Assembly (NCBI GenBank): GCA_945874115.1
Contig: CAMCFD010000002.1
Location: 1 to 46,539 of the forward strand
Origin: Rickettsia typhi
Lineage (GTDB): Bacteria; Pseudomonadota; Alphaproteobacteria; Rickettsiales; UBA1997
Direction: 5' to 3'
Length of the DNA stretch: 46,539 nt
This document shows, in pieces, positions 9,011 to 18,130 of the stretch. Position 1 is the first letter of the stretch; the number at the start of each line of letters is the position of its first letter. The notes under the pieces are model-generated. The model was not told where the DNA came from, searched no databases, and worked only from the letters and a program-made list of their open reading frames with translations. A program made the position numbers and the translations under genes.

Positions 9011-9160
9011 ATGAGTTTATTAAAAGAATTATGGGGATTTATGAAAAGTCGTAAGAAGTTCTGGCTTCTTCCTATTCTGGTTATAATGTTATTACTTGGA
9101 TTATTGGTTGTTATTGCTAATGGCTCTGCGGTTGCTCCGTTTATTTATACAATTTTTTAG
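9011..9160 (+). CDS. DUF5989-like single-pass membrane mini-protein (49 aa)
   Basis: A 49-residue protein, MSLLKELWGFMKSRKKFWLL at its N-terminus, with one strongly hydrophobic segment at about 18-36 and a short tail ending APFIYTIF. It starts 4 nt after the SxtJ-like gene and ends 2 nt before the carbamoyltransferase ATG, so all three are very likely translated from one message. The length, the LWxFMxxRKKFWLLP pattern and the position match the DUF5989 family, which accompanies SxtJ and carbamoyltransferase genes. Its role is not known. It is easily missed because it is under 60 codons. Confidence 0.78.
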   Translation: MSLLKELWGFMKSRKKFWLLPILVIMLLLGLLVVIANGSAVAPFIYTIF

Positions 9161-9162
9161 CC

Positions 9163-11049
9163 ATGACTTATATATTGGGAATTTCATGTTTTTATCACGA
9201 TTCTGCGGCCTGTTTGCTTCATGATGAAAAAATTATCGCGGCATTTCAAGAGGAAAGACTTACGAGAAAAAAACATGATTCTTCCTTCCCGAAAAATGCT
9301 GTGGTGGCTTGTCTTAAAGAGGCTGGGATATCTCTGTCGCAAGTCGATTTCGTGGGATTTTATGACAAGCCTCTAATTAAATTTGAACGATTAATTGAGA
9401 CTTATCTTGGCTGTGTTCCGAAAGGTTTTGAGTCTTTTAAAATGGCGATTCCTATTTGGCTTAAAGAAAAATTATTTTTAAAAGATACTCTGATAAAAGA
9501 ATTGGCCGAAATTGAAGCTGAAATTAGAGGATTTGACTGCGAAAAAAATGCGAAGGAAATTAAAAAGCAAATTGAAGGAAAAATCTTATTTGGCAAACAT
9601 CACGATTCACACGCGGCAAGTTGTTTTTATCCATCACCTTTTGAAGAGGCGGCAATAATCACTATGGATGGTGTTGGCGAGTGGGCTACTACGGCGCTTG
9701 GTTATGGAAAAAACAATGATTTTAAACTTTTGCACGAGATTAAATTCCCTAATTCTTTAGGACTTTTATATTCGGCTTTAACTTATTATTGTGGTTTTAA
9801 AGTTAATTCGGGTGAATATAAATTAATGGGGCTTGCGCCTTACGGTGCGCCGAAATATGCGGATTTGATAAAAGAAAAATTGATTGATATAAAGGAAGAC
9901 GGTTCGTTTCGGCTTGATATGAAATATTTCGATTATATGACGGGCCTTACGATGACGAATAAAAAGTTCGAAAATTTGTTTGGAGTTGCTGCCAGAAAGC
10001 CAGAGTCGGAGCTTGAGCAATTTCATATGGATGTTGCGGCATCGATTCAAAAAGTGACGGAAGAAGTTGTGATTAAACTTGCGAAATTTGCGAAAGATTT
10101 AACCTCGAGCAAAAACTTGGTTATGGCTGGCGGCGTTGCGCTAAACTGCGTTGCTAATGGCAAATTGTGGCAAGAAAAAATATTTGAGAATATTTGGGTT
10201 CAGCCAGCGGCTGGCGACGCCGGTGGGGCGCTTGGTGTTGCGCAAGATATTTATTATCGTCATTTGGGTAAGGAAAGAAAATGTCATCAAAATTCTTCGC
10301 GCGACAATATGCAGGGCTCATATCTAGGAAACGCTTGTAGCAAAGATGAAATCGAATCTGATCTAAAAAAATATCAGGCTGTTTATGATTATATTGGCGA
10401 TGAAAGTGAATTAATAAATAAAATTTCTGATTTTATAAATGAAGGAAAAGTAATCGGTTGGCATCAAGGAAGAATGGAGTTTGGGCCGCGAGCTCTTGGC
10501 GCAAGAAGTATAATCGGTGACGCTAGAAATTCTGAAATGCAATCAACTATGAATTTAAAAATTAAGTTCAGAGAAAGTTTTAGACCATTTGCTCCTGCGG
10601 TTTTAGAAGAAAAAGTCGCTGATTATTTCGAGTTTGACGATAAAAGCCCTTATATGCTAATGGTTGCGAATGTTAGGGAATCGTTAAGAAAGAAAGTTGA
10701 AGAAAATAATTTGTTCGGTGTTGAGAAATTAAAACAGTTAAGATCGGAAATTCCGGCGATAACTCACGTCGATTATTCTGCGAGATTGCAAACTGTTGAC
10801 TCAACAAATAATCCAAGATTTTATAAATTAATCAAGAATTTTGGGGATAAAACAGGATGTTATGTTTTGATTAACACTTCTTTTAATGTTCGCGGAGAGC
10901 CAATAGTGTGCAATGCGCAAGATTCTTATAAATGTTTTATGAGAACTGGAATTGATATTTTGGTTATCGAAAATTATGTCTTATTAAAAGAAAAACAACC
11001 TGATTTCAAAGATCAGCAACAATGGAGGGAAAACTATGTCTTGGATTAA
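9163..11049 (+). CDS. Carbamoyltransferase, NodU/TobZ/HypF-like family
   Basis: A 628-residue two-domain enzyme that transfers a carbamoyl group from carbamoyl phosphate, via carbamoyl-adenylate, to a hydroxyl on a sugar or similar acceptor. The N-terminal Kae1-like domain begins ILGISCFYHDSAACLL and carries HHDSHAASCFYPSPF (146-160) and the metal/nucleotide site DGVGEW (169-174). The C-terminal YrdC-like domain carries GWHQGRMEFGPRALG (about 432-446) and the FRPFAPAVLEE region. The length is usual for the family. It is preceded by the SxtJ-like and DUF5989-like genes, and its last codons overlap the SGNH-like gene by 14 nt. The glycan acceptor is inferred from context. Confidence 0.92.
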   Translation: MTYILGISCFYHDSAACLLHDEKIIAAFQEERLTRKKHDSSFPKNAVVACLKEAGISLSQVDFVGFYDKPLIKFERLIETYLGCVPKGFESFKMAIPIWLKEKLFLKDTLIKELAEIEAEIRGFDCEKNAKEIKKQIEGKILFGKHHDSHAASCFYPSPFEEAAIITMDGVGEWATTALGYGKNNDFKLLHEIKFPNSLGLLYSALTYYCGFKVNSGEYKLMGLAPYGAPKYADLIKEKLIDIKEDGSFRLDMKYFDYMTGLTMTNKKFENLFGVAARKPESELEQFHMDVAASIQKVTEEVVIKLAKFAKDLTSSKNLVMAGGVALNCVANGKLWQEKIFENIWVQPAAGDAGGALGVAQDIYYRHLGKERKCHQNSSRDNMQGSYLGNACSKDEIESDLKKYQAVYDYIGDESELINKISDFINEGKVIGWHQGRMEFGPRALGARSIIGDARNSEMQSTMNLKIKFRESFRPFAPAVLEEKVADYFEFDDKSPYMLMVANVRESLRKKVEENNLFGVEKLKQLRSEIPAITHVDYSARLQTVDSTNNPRFYKLIKNFGDKTGCYVLINTSFNVRGEPIVCNAQDSYKCFMRTGIDILVIENYVLLKEKQPDFKDQQQWRENYVLD

Positions 11050-12292
11050 TAATTTTTTCAACAGAAACAGAGTAAGAAATTTTCAAAAAAAGCTGGGAGT
11101 TTTTTTATTGTGTTTTTTAATTGTGATTTTCATTCTTGAAATATTCAGCTTCTTTGCGAACAAGATATTATTCAAGTCTTCTAATAAAAACGAGTTTGTC
11201 AGGCAAATTGTTGAAGATAAAAATTGTACTTATTTCGATCTTTTATTTCCTCATCCTTATCTTGGATATGTCTACAATGCGAACGAGCCGTGCAATATAA
11301 AGGTCAATAAATCAGGATTTATTGATTCGGCCGAAACCCCGATGGAAAAAGACAATTCAAAGTTTTATATAGGAATATTGGGCGGCTCTGTTGCTGATCA
11401 AATGGCTTTCACAAAAGGCAATAAATATTTGCAAGCAGAATTGAATAGATGTTATATTAATCCAAAAAACAAAGAGTTTGTTACTGTAAAATTTGCGAGT
11501 GGCGGCTGGAAACAGCCTCAAGCGGTGATATCGACTTTATTATTTTCGCGATTTTTAGATGGAATTATTTCTCTTGAGGGTTTTAATGAGCATTATATGA
11601 TAGTGAATCCTTATGTTACGCTTGGAATGCCGTCAAATAATTTTGCTCAAGCTACTAACATGAGATATGTTGAGTTAAAATATCTTGAGAATTTGATGGG
11701 AATTAATTCTTCTATTGCAAAGGTGATGAATAAATTTTGGATTGCTAAAAATTCGCAAACAATGATTTTAATATACAGTTCTTTGGCAAAAGTTATTAAT
11801 TCAACAAACCCAAATGGCGCATATGATTTAAAAACCAGCTATAGTGGGCTTTTTTCTTTCCCGGAGGGCTGGAGCATGGAAAAAAAGAGAGATTTTAATT
11901 TTGAAGAATATAAATATTATTCTTTCATCACTAAGAAAATGGCGGATTTAAATTCTTTAAAAAGCGCTTTCTTTATTCAGCCAGTTCCTGCCTACGGCAA
12001 AAAATTAACTAGCGAAGAGCAAAAAGTTGTTGGGGATTTATCTTACAAGGATACTTATAAAAAAATTGAGCGCGATCTGTTGAAACTAAATGATAAAGGT
12101 GTTCCTTTTTATTCATTGACTGACGTTTTTAAAGAATATGGAGATGAGCAAATTTATTCGGATGCAATTCATTATAAATTTGATTACGATGCCAAATCAA
12201 GCTTAGGATATGAAATTGTTGCAAGAGAGATCGCAAGCAAAATTGCTACGAAATGGGGATTTATTAAAAAATCTGAATGTAAAAATAAATAG
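11036..12292 (+). CDS. Membrane-anchored SGNH-hydrolase-like protein
   Basis: A 418-residue protein with an N-terminal basic stretch and one membrane segment at about 21-45, followed by a large domain probably outside the cytoplasm. SGNH-type signals are GGSVADQ (Ser118 as the candidate nucleophile) and a C-terminal DAIH block (Asp376/His379), with VNPYV and SGGWKQPQ between. Some residues of the classical blocks are not obvious, so activity is uncertain. It overlaps the carbamoyltransferase by 14 nt, indicating translational coupling; SGNH-like proteins commonly accompany such carbamoylation genes. A glycan O-acyl esterase or transferase role is inference. Confidence 0.68.
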   Translation: MSWINNFFNRNRVRNFQKKLGVFLLCFLIVIFILEIFSFFANKILFKSSNKNEFVRQIVEDKNCTYFDLLFPHPYLGYVYNANEPCNIKVNKSGFIDSAETPMEKDNSKFYIGILGGSVADQMAFTKGNKYLQAELNRCYINPKNKEFVTVKFASGGWKQPQAVISTLLFSRFLDGIISLEGFNEHYMIVNPYVTLGMPSNNFAQATNMRYVELKYLENLMGINSSIAKVMNKFWIAKNSQTMILIYSSLAKVINSTNPNGAYDLKTSYSGLFSFPEGWSMEKKRDFNFEEYKYYSFITKKMADLNSLKSAFFIQPVPAYGKKLTSEEQKVVGDLSYKDTYKKIERDLLKLNDKGVPFYSLTDVFKEYGDEQIYSDAIHYKFDYDAKSSLGYEIVAREIASKIATKWGFIKKSECKNK

Positions 12293-12323
12293 TTGAGTGT
12301 GTGGGTTGCGATAATCGTCGATG

Positions 12324-12351
12324 CTGACTTTGTAAATAATCATAAAGTCAG
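12324..12351 (+). terminator. Perfect 8-bp hairpin downstream of the carbamoylation cassette
   Basis: CTGACTTT at 12324-12331 and AAAGTCAG at 12344-12351 are exact inverted repeats around a 12-nt loop. An A/T-rich tract follows, with TTTTTTT only at about 12364-12370. It sits 32 nt after the SGNH-like gene stop. It could terminate the upstream operon, but the U run is not adjacent. Confidence 0.4.
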
Positions 12352-12476
12352 AAAAATAAGGAATTTTTTTGACCTAATAAAATAAAAAACAGTGATTAAT
12401 TTTTGCGAAGAAGGAATAAAAAAAATTGTAGAAATCGCGAAAGATCATATTCTTTAACTATAAATAATTAGTAAAC

Positions 12477-14354
12477 ATGTTTAGAATTATAAATGACAAA
12501 TTTACCTCTTTTTTTGTAAAAAAAGATAATTTTATTCTTCTTGCCCTCTCAGTATTCCTGGTTCCTTTAATCTTGGCATGTTGCACAGATTTTATGTTCG
12601 ATGTTATGGGACATATAGATTCTCCGTTATACATAGGATACGGTTTTCATTATCTTGACTCGGATTTTGGAGACAATTACTATAAAATTTCGCGCCTTCC
12701 TTGGATTTGGGTGCAATTTGTAATTAGGAATTTATTTGATCCCGTAGTCGGAAGTTATATTTTATTCTTTTCGTTATTGTCGCTAGCGTCACTATTGATG
12801 GTGAAAATAGGAAAAGAAACCTCTGCTATTTTTCCTTCTGCATTGGTTGCAATAATCACGCCGTTGCTTTTGATTACTTATGAGGGCGGACCTAATTATC
12901 ACAATAGCTTTAGCGCTATTTTATTTTTATTTATGATATATCAAGTGGTTTCTAAAACATTAAAGTCGCAAGATGGTCCGCGGTTTTTTATTTTGGTTGG
13001 CGCGATTCATGCCTTAATAATATATTCAAATGTTCTAATCTCTCTTGATTCTTTAATTTATGCTTCTCTTTTTTATATTGCCATAAAGATTGAAAAAAAT
13101 GAAAATCCTTTTGAAAAAATTTTACTTAAGATTTTTTGCGCCCTATTAGGAGAAGTTATCATTACCACTTTTATGGGACTTGTTAATTTATCAATTGGCA
13201 GAGAATTCTTTTTCATGAAGATTCTTTGGGAGTTTACGATTGGTTTTGCCGGTGTTTCTCATAACGGTTGGTTACCATTAAAAGACTTTATAAATAATGC
13301 TCATTACTTGGCGCCATTTTTTGTGATGGGAATTTTTTCTTTTTTAATGTGCTGTTATTTTTTGATTAAGAGAAATATAAAAAGTAATGCCATGGTGTTT
13401 TTCTTGAATCTGGCTTATTTGCTAGTTATGGTGGAGGTTTTAATAACTCATAATTTAAAATCTAACAATATTCATATTACGTATATTGTATTCGCAGTAT
13501 TGGTGCCTTTTTTATTAACCCTAATATATAATTTGAAATTTTTCTTAAATTCTAAAATAAAGACAGGGGCTTTATATGTATTATTTTTGGTTATAGTTTA
13601 TATTTTGGCAATGATATTTAATTACGATATATTATCGTTCGTAAACAAAATATTGCCATTTGAAAGTGTATTTTTGAAATATGTTTTAATGTGGTCTTTC
13701 GCATTTATTATCCTAGTGGCTTCGAAGAGCAGAAGTAATATGTGGTTAGTTATGACGTCTTCAATGATATTAATTTGTGGATCTTTATTGCTTTCCGTTA
13801 ACTTTTTAAGCTTAGAAAAAAATAAATGTTCTGACAAAAAAGCGACTTATTCAGTTTATGTTAGTCTTGACAAGGATTTATATAAATATAGAAGCCTAGT
13901 TAATAAACATGATGTGGGAAATTTGTTTTATTGGTATGGTTCAGATCAAAAAATTATATCAAATGATAAAAAATGTATAAATAATTTTTCAGATCAAAGT
14001 TATCGACAATTAATCATAACATCTGCACAAAGTTCTATGATGATGCAAGCTTTGGACGGTCCTTATAAAAATCCATCTATGAATAAAATTAATGATTTAT
14101 GGAAAGATGCCGACGATGAATCGAGCATTTGGAAGTCTGATTCAGGCTGGAGAAAAGTGGTTTTCTTTGGCGATTCTTATAACAGTTATAAAGGAAAAAG
14201 AGTTATAGTTATTTTCTCAAATAACGAATCGGACGCTTGGGATATGATTAAAAAAATGAAAACTTACAACGTTAATTTTGAGTTAGCTGAAAGCAGAAGA
14301 TTGGTTACTTATCCTTTGATTTTAAAATATTATTTATTAGTTGAAAAATTATGA
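12477..14354 (+). CDS. Polytopic membrane protein, possible GT-C glycosyltransferase
   Basis: A 625-residue protein with about ten or more hydrophobic segments between residues 15 and 445 and a soluble C-terminal tail of about 180 residues. The first extramembrane loop contains HIDSPLYIGYGFHYLD followed by a KISRLPWIWVQ segment. This recalls the acidic loop and PPL-type motif of GT-C enzymes such as the ArnT/PMT_2 families that use polyprenyl-phosphate sugars. Its stop overlaps the start of the WecE-like gene (ATGA), and GtrA/GtrB-like genes follow, which supports a lipid-linked sugar transferase. No family is firmly recognised; an O-antigen polymerase is an alternative. Confidence 0.5.
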   Translation: MFRIINDKFTSFFVKKDNFILLALSVFLVPLILACCTDFMFDVMGHIDSPLYIGYGFHYLDSDFGDNYYKISRLPWIWVQFVIRNLFDPVVGSYILFFSLLSLASLLMVKIGKETSAIFPSALVAIITPLLLITYEGGPNYHNSFSAILFLFMIYQVVSKTLKSQDGPRFFILVGAIHALIIYSNVLISLDSLIYASLFYIAIKIEKNENPFEKILLKIFCALLGEVIITTFMGLVNLSIGREFFFMKILWEFTIGFAGVSHNGWLPLKDFINNAHYLAPFFVMGIFSFLMCCYFLIKRNIKSNAMVFFLNLAYLLVMVEVLITHNLKSNNIHITYIVFAVLVPFLLTLIYNLKFFLNSKIKTGALYVLFLVIVYILAMIFNYDILSFVNKILPFESVFLKYVLMWSFAFIILVASKSRSNMWLVMTSSMILICGSLLLSVNFLSLEKNKCSDKKATYSVYVSLDKDLYKYRSLVNKHDVGNLFYWYGSDQKIISNDKKCINNFSDQSYRQLIITSAQSSMMMQALDGPYKNPSMNKINDLWKDADDESSIWKSDSGWRKVVFFGDSYNSYKGKRVIVIFSNNESDAWDMIKKMKTYNVNFELAESRRLVTYPLILKYYLLVEKL

Positions 14355-15502
14355 TCCCTTTTAACAAATCTTTATTTCTTGGTGGCGAATTAAACAATAT
14401 CAAGAATTGCTTCAAAAACTTGCCGATCCACATTTCGGGGAATGGGCAATTCACAAAAAAATGCGAAAAATTAATGGAGGAAAGATATGGCTTCGAGAAA
14501 GTTTTGCTAACAAACTCTTGCACATCGGCTCTCGAAATTTCGGCGTTGATTTTAAGGAAGGAAATATCTTCAAAAATTAGCGCTCCTGAAGTAATAATGC
14601 CAAGTTTTACGTTCGTATCAAGCGCGAATAGTTTTGTAAAGTTCGGATTCAAAATTAAATTCATCGACATTAATCCGGTCACAATGAATTTAAATGAAGA
14701 TTTAGCAAAAGAGGCGATTAATGAAAATACTGTTGCAATTGTCGCCGTAAATTATGGCGGTCTGTCTTGCGATATGAGAAAGCTAAGAAAAATTTGCGAT
14801 GATAATAAACTTCTTCTAATCGAAGACGCGGCGCAATCAATTGATTCTTTCTATGATGGAAAAGTTCTGGGATCTTTCGGAGATTTATCGGCCATTTCAT
14901 TTCACGAAACAAAAAATATAACTTCGGGCGAGGGTGGATGTTTGGTTATCAACAACTCGAAATTTGTTGAAGACGCTCAAGTTATTAGAGAGAAGGGCAC
15001 GAACCGCGCCAAATTTATTTTGGGATTGGTTGATAAATATTCTTGGATTGACATTGGCGGCCACTATTTAATGCCCGACATCAACGCTGCATTTTTATAT
15101 CATCAACTCGAAAACAGCGTTGAAGTTAAAGAAAAAAGGGTGAAAATTTGGAATCAATATCAAGACGGATTAAAAATTCTTGAGCAAAAAGGAATTATAG
15201 AGCTGCAAAAAATAAGCGATAAAAATGATATTAACGGTCATATGTTTTGGATTAAGACTAAAAATTTAAAGCAAAGAAATGATCTGATTATAAGCTTGAA
15301 AAAGAAAGAAATTATGGCCACTTTCCATTATATTCCTCTTCATTCTTCTGAGGCCGGATTAAATTGTGGAAGCTTTTTCAAGGAAGATATTTACACAACA
15401 AAGGAATCTGAACGATTGTTAAGATTGCCATTATTTTATGATTTAAAAGAAAGCGAAGTTGAATATATTATTTCTAATTTGAAAAATGAATTACTTAAAT
15501 AA
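14351..15502 (+). CDS. wecE: WecE/RffA-type dTDP-4-amino-4,6-dideoxygalactose transaminase
   Basis: A 383-residue DegT-type PLP aminotransferase expected to convert dTDP-4-keto-6-deoxyglucose to dTDP-Fuc4N using glutamate. It is collinear with E. coli WecE: MIPFNK start, VLLTNSCTSALE, VIMPSFTFVS, IEDAAQ with Asp159, the Schiff-base Lys188 in SFHETKN, REKGTNR, DKYSWIDIG, FHYIPLH and TTKESERLLRLPLFY. That level of motif sharing supports the specific substrate better than for the other aminotransferases here. The acetyltransferase two genes downstream could be the WecD equivalent giving dTDP-Fuc4NAc. Start and upstream stop overlap by 4 nt; its 3' end overlaps gtrA by 17 nt. rmlA/rmlB are not in the window. 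Confidence 0.85.
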   Translation: MIPFNKSLFLGGELNNIKNCFKNLPIHISGNGQFTKKCEKLMEERYGFEKVLLTNSCTSALEISALILRKEISSKISAPEVIMPSFTFVSSANSFVKFGFKIKFIDINPVTMNLNEDLAKEAINENTVAIVAVNYGGLSCDMRKLRKICDDNKLLLIEDAAQSIDSFYDGKVLGSFGDLSAISFHETKNITSGEGGCLVINNSKFVEDAQVIREKGTNRAKFILGLVDKYSWIDIGGHYLMPDINAAFLYHQLENSVEVKEKRVKIWNQYQDGLKILEQKGIIELQKISDKNDINGHMFWIKTKNLKQRNDLIISLKKKEIMATFHYIPLHSSEAGLNCGSFFKEDIYTTKESERLLRLPLFYDLKESEVEYIISNLKNELLK

Positions 15503-15917
15503 TTTAATATTCCAGCTTTTAAAGAAGCATAAAGATTTATCATTATTTTTCCTCGTCGGGGCTTACAACACGGCGGTTGGATATTTATTTGGAAACTTTC
15601 TATTTTATTTTTTTACTGATTATATAAATTATAAATCTTTACTTGTAATATATTATTTAATCACAACTTGTCATAATTATTTTGCGTATAAAATTTTTGT
15701 TTTTAAGGCTAAGGGAAATTTTTTATCAGAATTTGTCAGAATAAATATTTTATATATCGGCATTCTTTTGTTAAATTTACTATTTATGATTTTCTTCGTT
15801 GAAATTCTTGAATTTTCTGAAATTATTTCATATAATATATCATTTGTTATTTTAGTCTTCATCAGCTTCTTTTGTCAGAAATATTTTGTTTTTATGAAAA
15901 AAACACCAAAAATATGA
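15486..15917 (+). CDS. GtrA-family membrane protein
   Basis: A 143-residue protein with four predicted membrane helices and the GtrA hallmarks: LSLFFLVGAYNTAVGYLFGNFLFY early in the chain, an HNYFAYKIFVF segment in the middle, and the terminal CQKYFVFMKK. GtrA proteins are proposed to help translocate undecaprenyl-phosphate-linked sugars across the inner membrane, working with a GtrB-type glycosyltransferase. Such a GT2 with two C-terminal helices is encoded at 16431. The gene overlaps wecE by 17 nt and shares ATGA with the next gene, so translation is coupled. Confidence 0.87.
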   Translation: MNYLNNLIFQLLKKHKDLSLFFLVGAYNTAVGYLFGNFLFYFFTDYINYKSLLVIYYLITTCHNYFAYKIFVFKAKGNFLSEFVRINILYIGILLLNLLFMIFFVEILEFSEIISYNISFVILVFISFFCQKYFVFMKKTPKI

Positions 15918-16438
15918 TTGAAATAAAAAATGTTAACAACGTTAGTGAAGAAATAAAAATGAATCTTCTTGAATGGAGAAATTCTGAAAATGTCAGAAAA
16001 TATTTTATACATGACGACATTATAACGAAAGAAGAGCATTCTCTGTGGATTGCGTCTGTTAAAAAAGGCGATATCAAGGCTTATGTCGTATATTATGACG
16101 ATATTGCAGTAGGATTAGTATATTTACCAAAAATTTTTTCTAAACACAAAACGGCGGAAATTGGTTTATATATTTATGATGAAAGATTTAAGAAAAAAGG
16201 CATAGCACAAAAGGCTTATGAAGACCTTATAAATATGGCGTTTAGCCAATTTGGAATAGAAAAATTATTTTGTAAAATAATTTCTACAAATGTCGCGTCT
16301 GTCAATTTGCATAAAAAAATTGGCTTTAAAGAAGAGGGATTGTTGAAAAAAGACATCGTTAAAAGTGACGGGCTCAGGCATGATGTGATATTAATGGGCC
16401 TTTTAAAAGATGAACATAATTTAAAGAAAAATGACTAA
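15914..16438 (+). CDS. GNAT N-acetyltransferase, possible WecD/PseH-type sugar acetyltransferase
   Basis: A 174-residue GNAT-fold protein using acetyl-CoA. It shows EWRNSENVRKYF near the N-terminus, AEIGLYIYDERFKKKGIAQKAYEDL (motif A, acetyl-CoA pyrophosphate loop) and STNVASVNLHKKIGFKEEG (motif B), as in RimJ/RimL and PseH-like enzymes. The ATG at 15914 is chosen because it forms the compact ATGA overlap with the gtrA stop and starts at the domain boundary. A 15872 start would add 14 residues out of the gtrA frame. Context with the WecE-like aminotransferase suggests 4-N-acetylation of dTDP-Fuc4N. Specificity is inferred. Confidence 0.8.
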   Translation: MIEIKNVNNVSEEIKMNLLEWRNSENVRKYFIHDDIITKEEHSLWIASVKKGDIKAYVVYYDDIAVGLVYLPKIFSKHKTAEIGLYIYDERFKKKGIAQKAYEDLINMAFSQFGIEKLFCKIISTNVASVNLHKKIGFKEEGLLKKDIVKSDGLRHDVILMGLLKDEHNLKKND

Positions 16439-17369
16439 AATATCGATTGTCACAAGTTTATATAAATCAGAAAAATATATCGAAGAATTTGCGTCGAAAA
16501 TAATTAATGTTACCAAAAAAATGGGCGTTGATTATGAAATAATTTTTGTGAATGATTGTTGTCCGCAAAATTCTCTGGTTGTTGCTTTGAAGATTGCGCA
16601 TAAATATGAAAATATAAAAGTCATAGATTTGGCTGTGAATTCTAATCATCACAAGGCTATAATGACCGGCTTAAAACATTCTAGCGGTGATTATATATTC
16701 ACTCTTGATGTTGATTTGGAAGAAAAACCAGAGTTGCTCGAAGAATTCTTCAAAAAAATTAGCGATAACAAAAACCTAGATTTAGTCTATGGAAGGCAAG
16801 AAAAAAGAGTGGGGAAAAATTTAGCGCGCGGTTTTTTGACTAATATTTTTTATCACATTTTTGGATTTTTAACCGATTATAAAATTCAAAATCAATCAAT
16901 GATAAGGTTGATGACAAAAAGATTCGTGGATAATCTAGTAAAATTTCATGAATATGATGTTTTTTTGTACGGAATAACTTCTCTAAATGGCTTTGAAAGT
17001 GATTTCATCATTTGTCATAAGCCCTATAAAGGAAGTACGAGCTATACTCTCTCTAAGAGAGTGAAGCTTGCCATAAATGCGATTACCTCTTTTAGCAGCA
17101 AGCCTCTAATTCTTATTTCTTGTTTCGGAATTTTAGTTTCGTTTATTTCTTTTATTTTCGGCACCTACATAATGCTGAAGAAAATTTTTCTCGGATCTGT
17201 AATTTCAGGGTGGTCGTCAATTATGGTCTCCATTTGGATGGTTGGCGGAATGATTATATTTTGCCTTGGAATAATTGCTATTTATATCGCGAAAATATTT
17301 ATTGAATCTAAAAAGCGCCCATATGTCGTCATAAGAGATAAATATGGCTTTGGCGATTCTAAAGAATAG
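16431..17369 (+). CDS. GtrB/DPM1-like polyprenyl-phosphate glycosyltransferase
   Basis: A 312-residue GT2 with two C-terminal membrane helices (about 225-253 and 268-292). The catalytic domain has ISIVTSLYKSEKYIEEF, VNDCCPQNS at 40-48, an NSNHHKAIMTGL acceptor loop and LDVDLEEKPE with the DxD at 93-95. This architecture matches GtrB, ArnC and dolichyl-phosphate mannose synthase-like enzymes that load a sugar onto undecaprenyl phosphate. The GtrA-family gene lies nearby and a GT-C candidate is at 12477, together giving a plausible loading, flipping and transfer chain. It overlaps the acetyltransferase by 8 nt. The sugar is unknown; Fuc4NAc is a reasonable guess from neighbours. Confidence 0.86.
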   Translation: MTKISIVTSLYKSEKYIEEFASKIINVTKKMGVDYEIIFVNDCCPQNSLVVALKIAHKYENIKVIDLAVNSNHHKAIMTGLKHSSGDYIFTLDVDLEEKPELLEEFFKKISDNKNLDLVYGRQEKRVGKNLARGFLTNIFYHIFGFLTDYKIQNQSMIRLMTKRFVDNLVKFHEYDVFLYGITSLNGFESDFIICHKPYKGSTSYTLSKRVKLAINAITSFSSKPLILISCFGILVSFISFIFGTYIMLKKIFLGSVISGWSSIMVSIWMVGGMIIFCLGIIAIYIAKIFIESKKRPYVVIRDKYGFGDSKE

Positions 17370-17386
17370 AAACCTAAAAAAAATAT

Positions 17387-18118
17387 ATGGAAATAGAATC
17401 TTATCAAGCTGAGTCTCAAATTGAAGAAAGTCATTGGTGGTATAAAGTGCGGCGCAAAATGTTTGCTAGCTATATTAAAAACATTGCTCTTAATAAAGAA
17501 AAATCGAGAATTCTTGATATCGGCTCAAGCTCAGGCACCAATCTTCGAATGTTAAAAGATATGGGCTTTAAAAACTATCAAGGCTTTGACTATAACGAAT
17601 TGTCCCGAAAATTTTGCCAAGAAAAAGGTTTGGGCGATGTTATTATTGGCGATATTTGTACCTCATCTTTGCTAGATAATCAATATGATTTAATTCTTGC
17701 TACAGACGTTATCGAGCACATAAAAAATGACGATTTGGCCCTAAAAGAGATTTATCGTATTTTGAAGCCAAACGGAAAGCTTATAGTTACTGTTCCTTGC
17801 TTTATGGCGCTTTGGGGAGGGCATGATCTGGTCTCGATGCATCACCGACGATATCTATTGAAAAATATAGTCGAAAAGATGAAAAATGTTGAATTTAAAA
17901 TTAATAAAAGCTATTATTTTAACTTCATATTATTTTTGCCGATTTTTCTCTTTAGGAAATTAATAAGAATTTCCAAAAAAGAAGCTAAAAATGAAAGTTC
18001 TATTAATAATGGCTTCTTAAATAAAATTTTTGAAATTATTTTTACAATTGACATTTGTTTAGCAAAGTTTATAAAACCTCCCTTTGGCGTTTCGGCGTTT
18101 ATTTTAGCAACAAAGTAA
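17387..18118 (+). CDS. Class I SAM-dependent methyltransferase with hydrophobic C-terminus
   Basis: A 243-residue protein starting with ESHWWYKVRRK, a motif common in methyltransferases of lipid-linked glycan loci. Motif I is ILDIGSSSGTNLRML at about 42-56, then LILATDVIEHI, LKEIYRILKPNGKLIVTVP and MHHRRY. The last 80 residues contain a hydrophobic FNFILFLPIFLFRK segment, suggesting membrane association. It starts 17 nt after the GtrB-like gene, so the acceptor may be a lipid-linked sugar, but this is not shown by the sequence. Confidence 0.8.
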   Translation: MEIESYQAESQIEESHWWYKVRRKMFASYIKNIALNKEKSRILDIGSSSGTNLRMLKDMGFKNYQGFDYNELSRKFCQEKGLGDVIIGDICTSSLLDNQYDLILATDVIEHIKNDDLALKEIYRILKPNGKLIVTVPCFMALWGGHDLVSMHHRRYLLKNIVEKMKNVEFKINKSYYFNFILFLPIFLFRKLIRISKKEAKNESSINNGFLNKIFEIIFTIDICLAKFIKPPFGVSAFILATK

Positions 18119-18130
18119 TTAAATATAAAA

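Noticed and set aside
12392..12457. A 21-codon GTG-started frame (start VINFCEEGIKK, end AKDHIL) in the gap before the GT-C-like gene
   Set aside because: It is protein-like but very short, has no ribosome-binding site, has a stop just upstream and matches nothing I recognise. It could be a gene remnant but cannot be supported.
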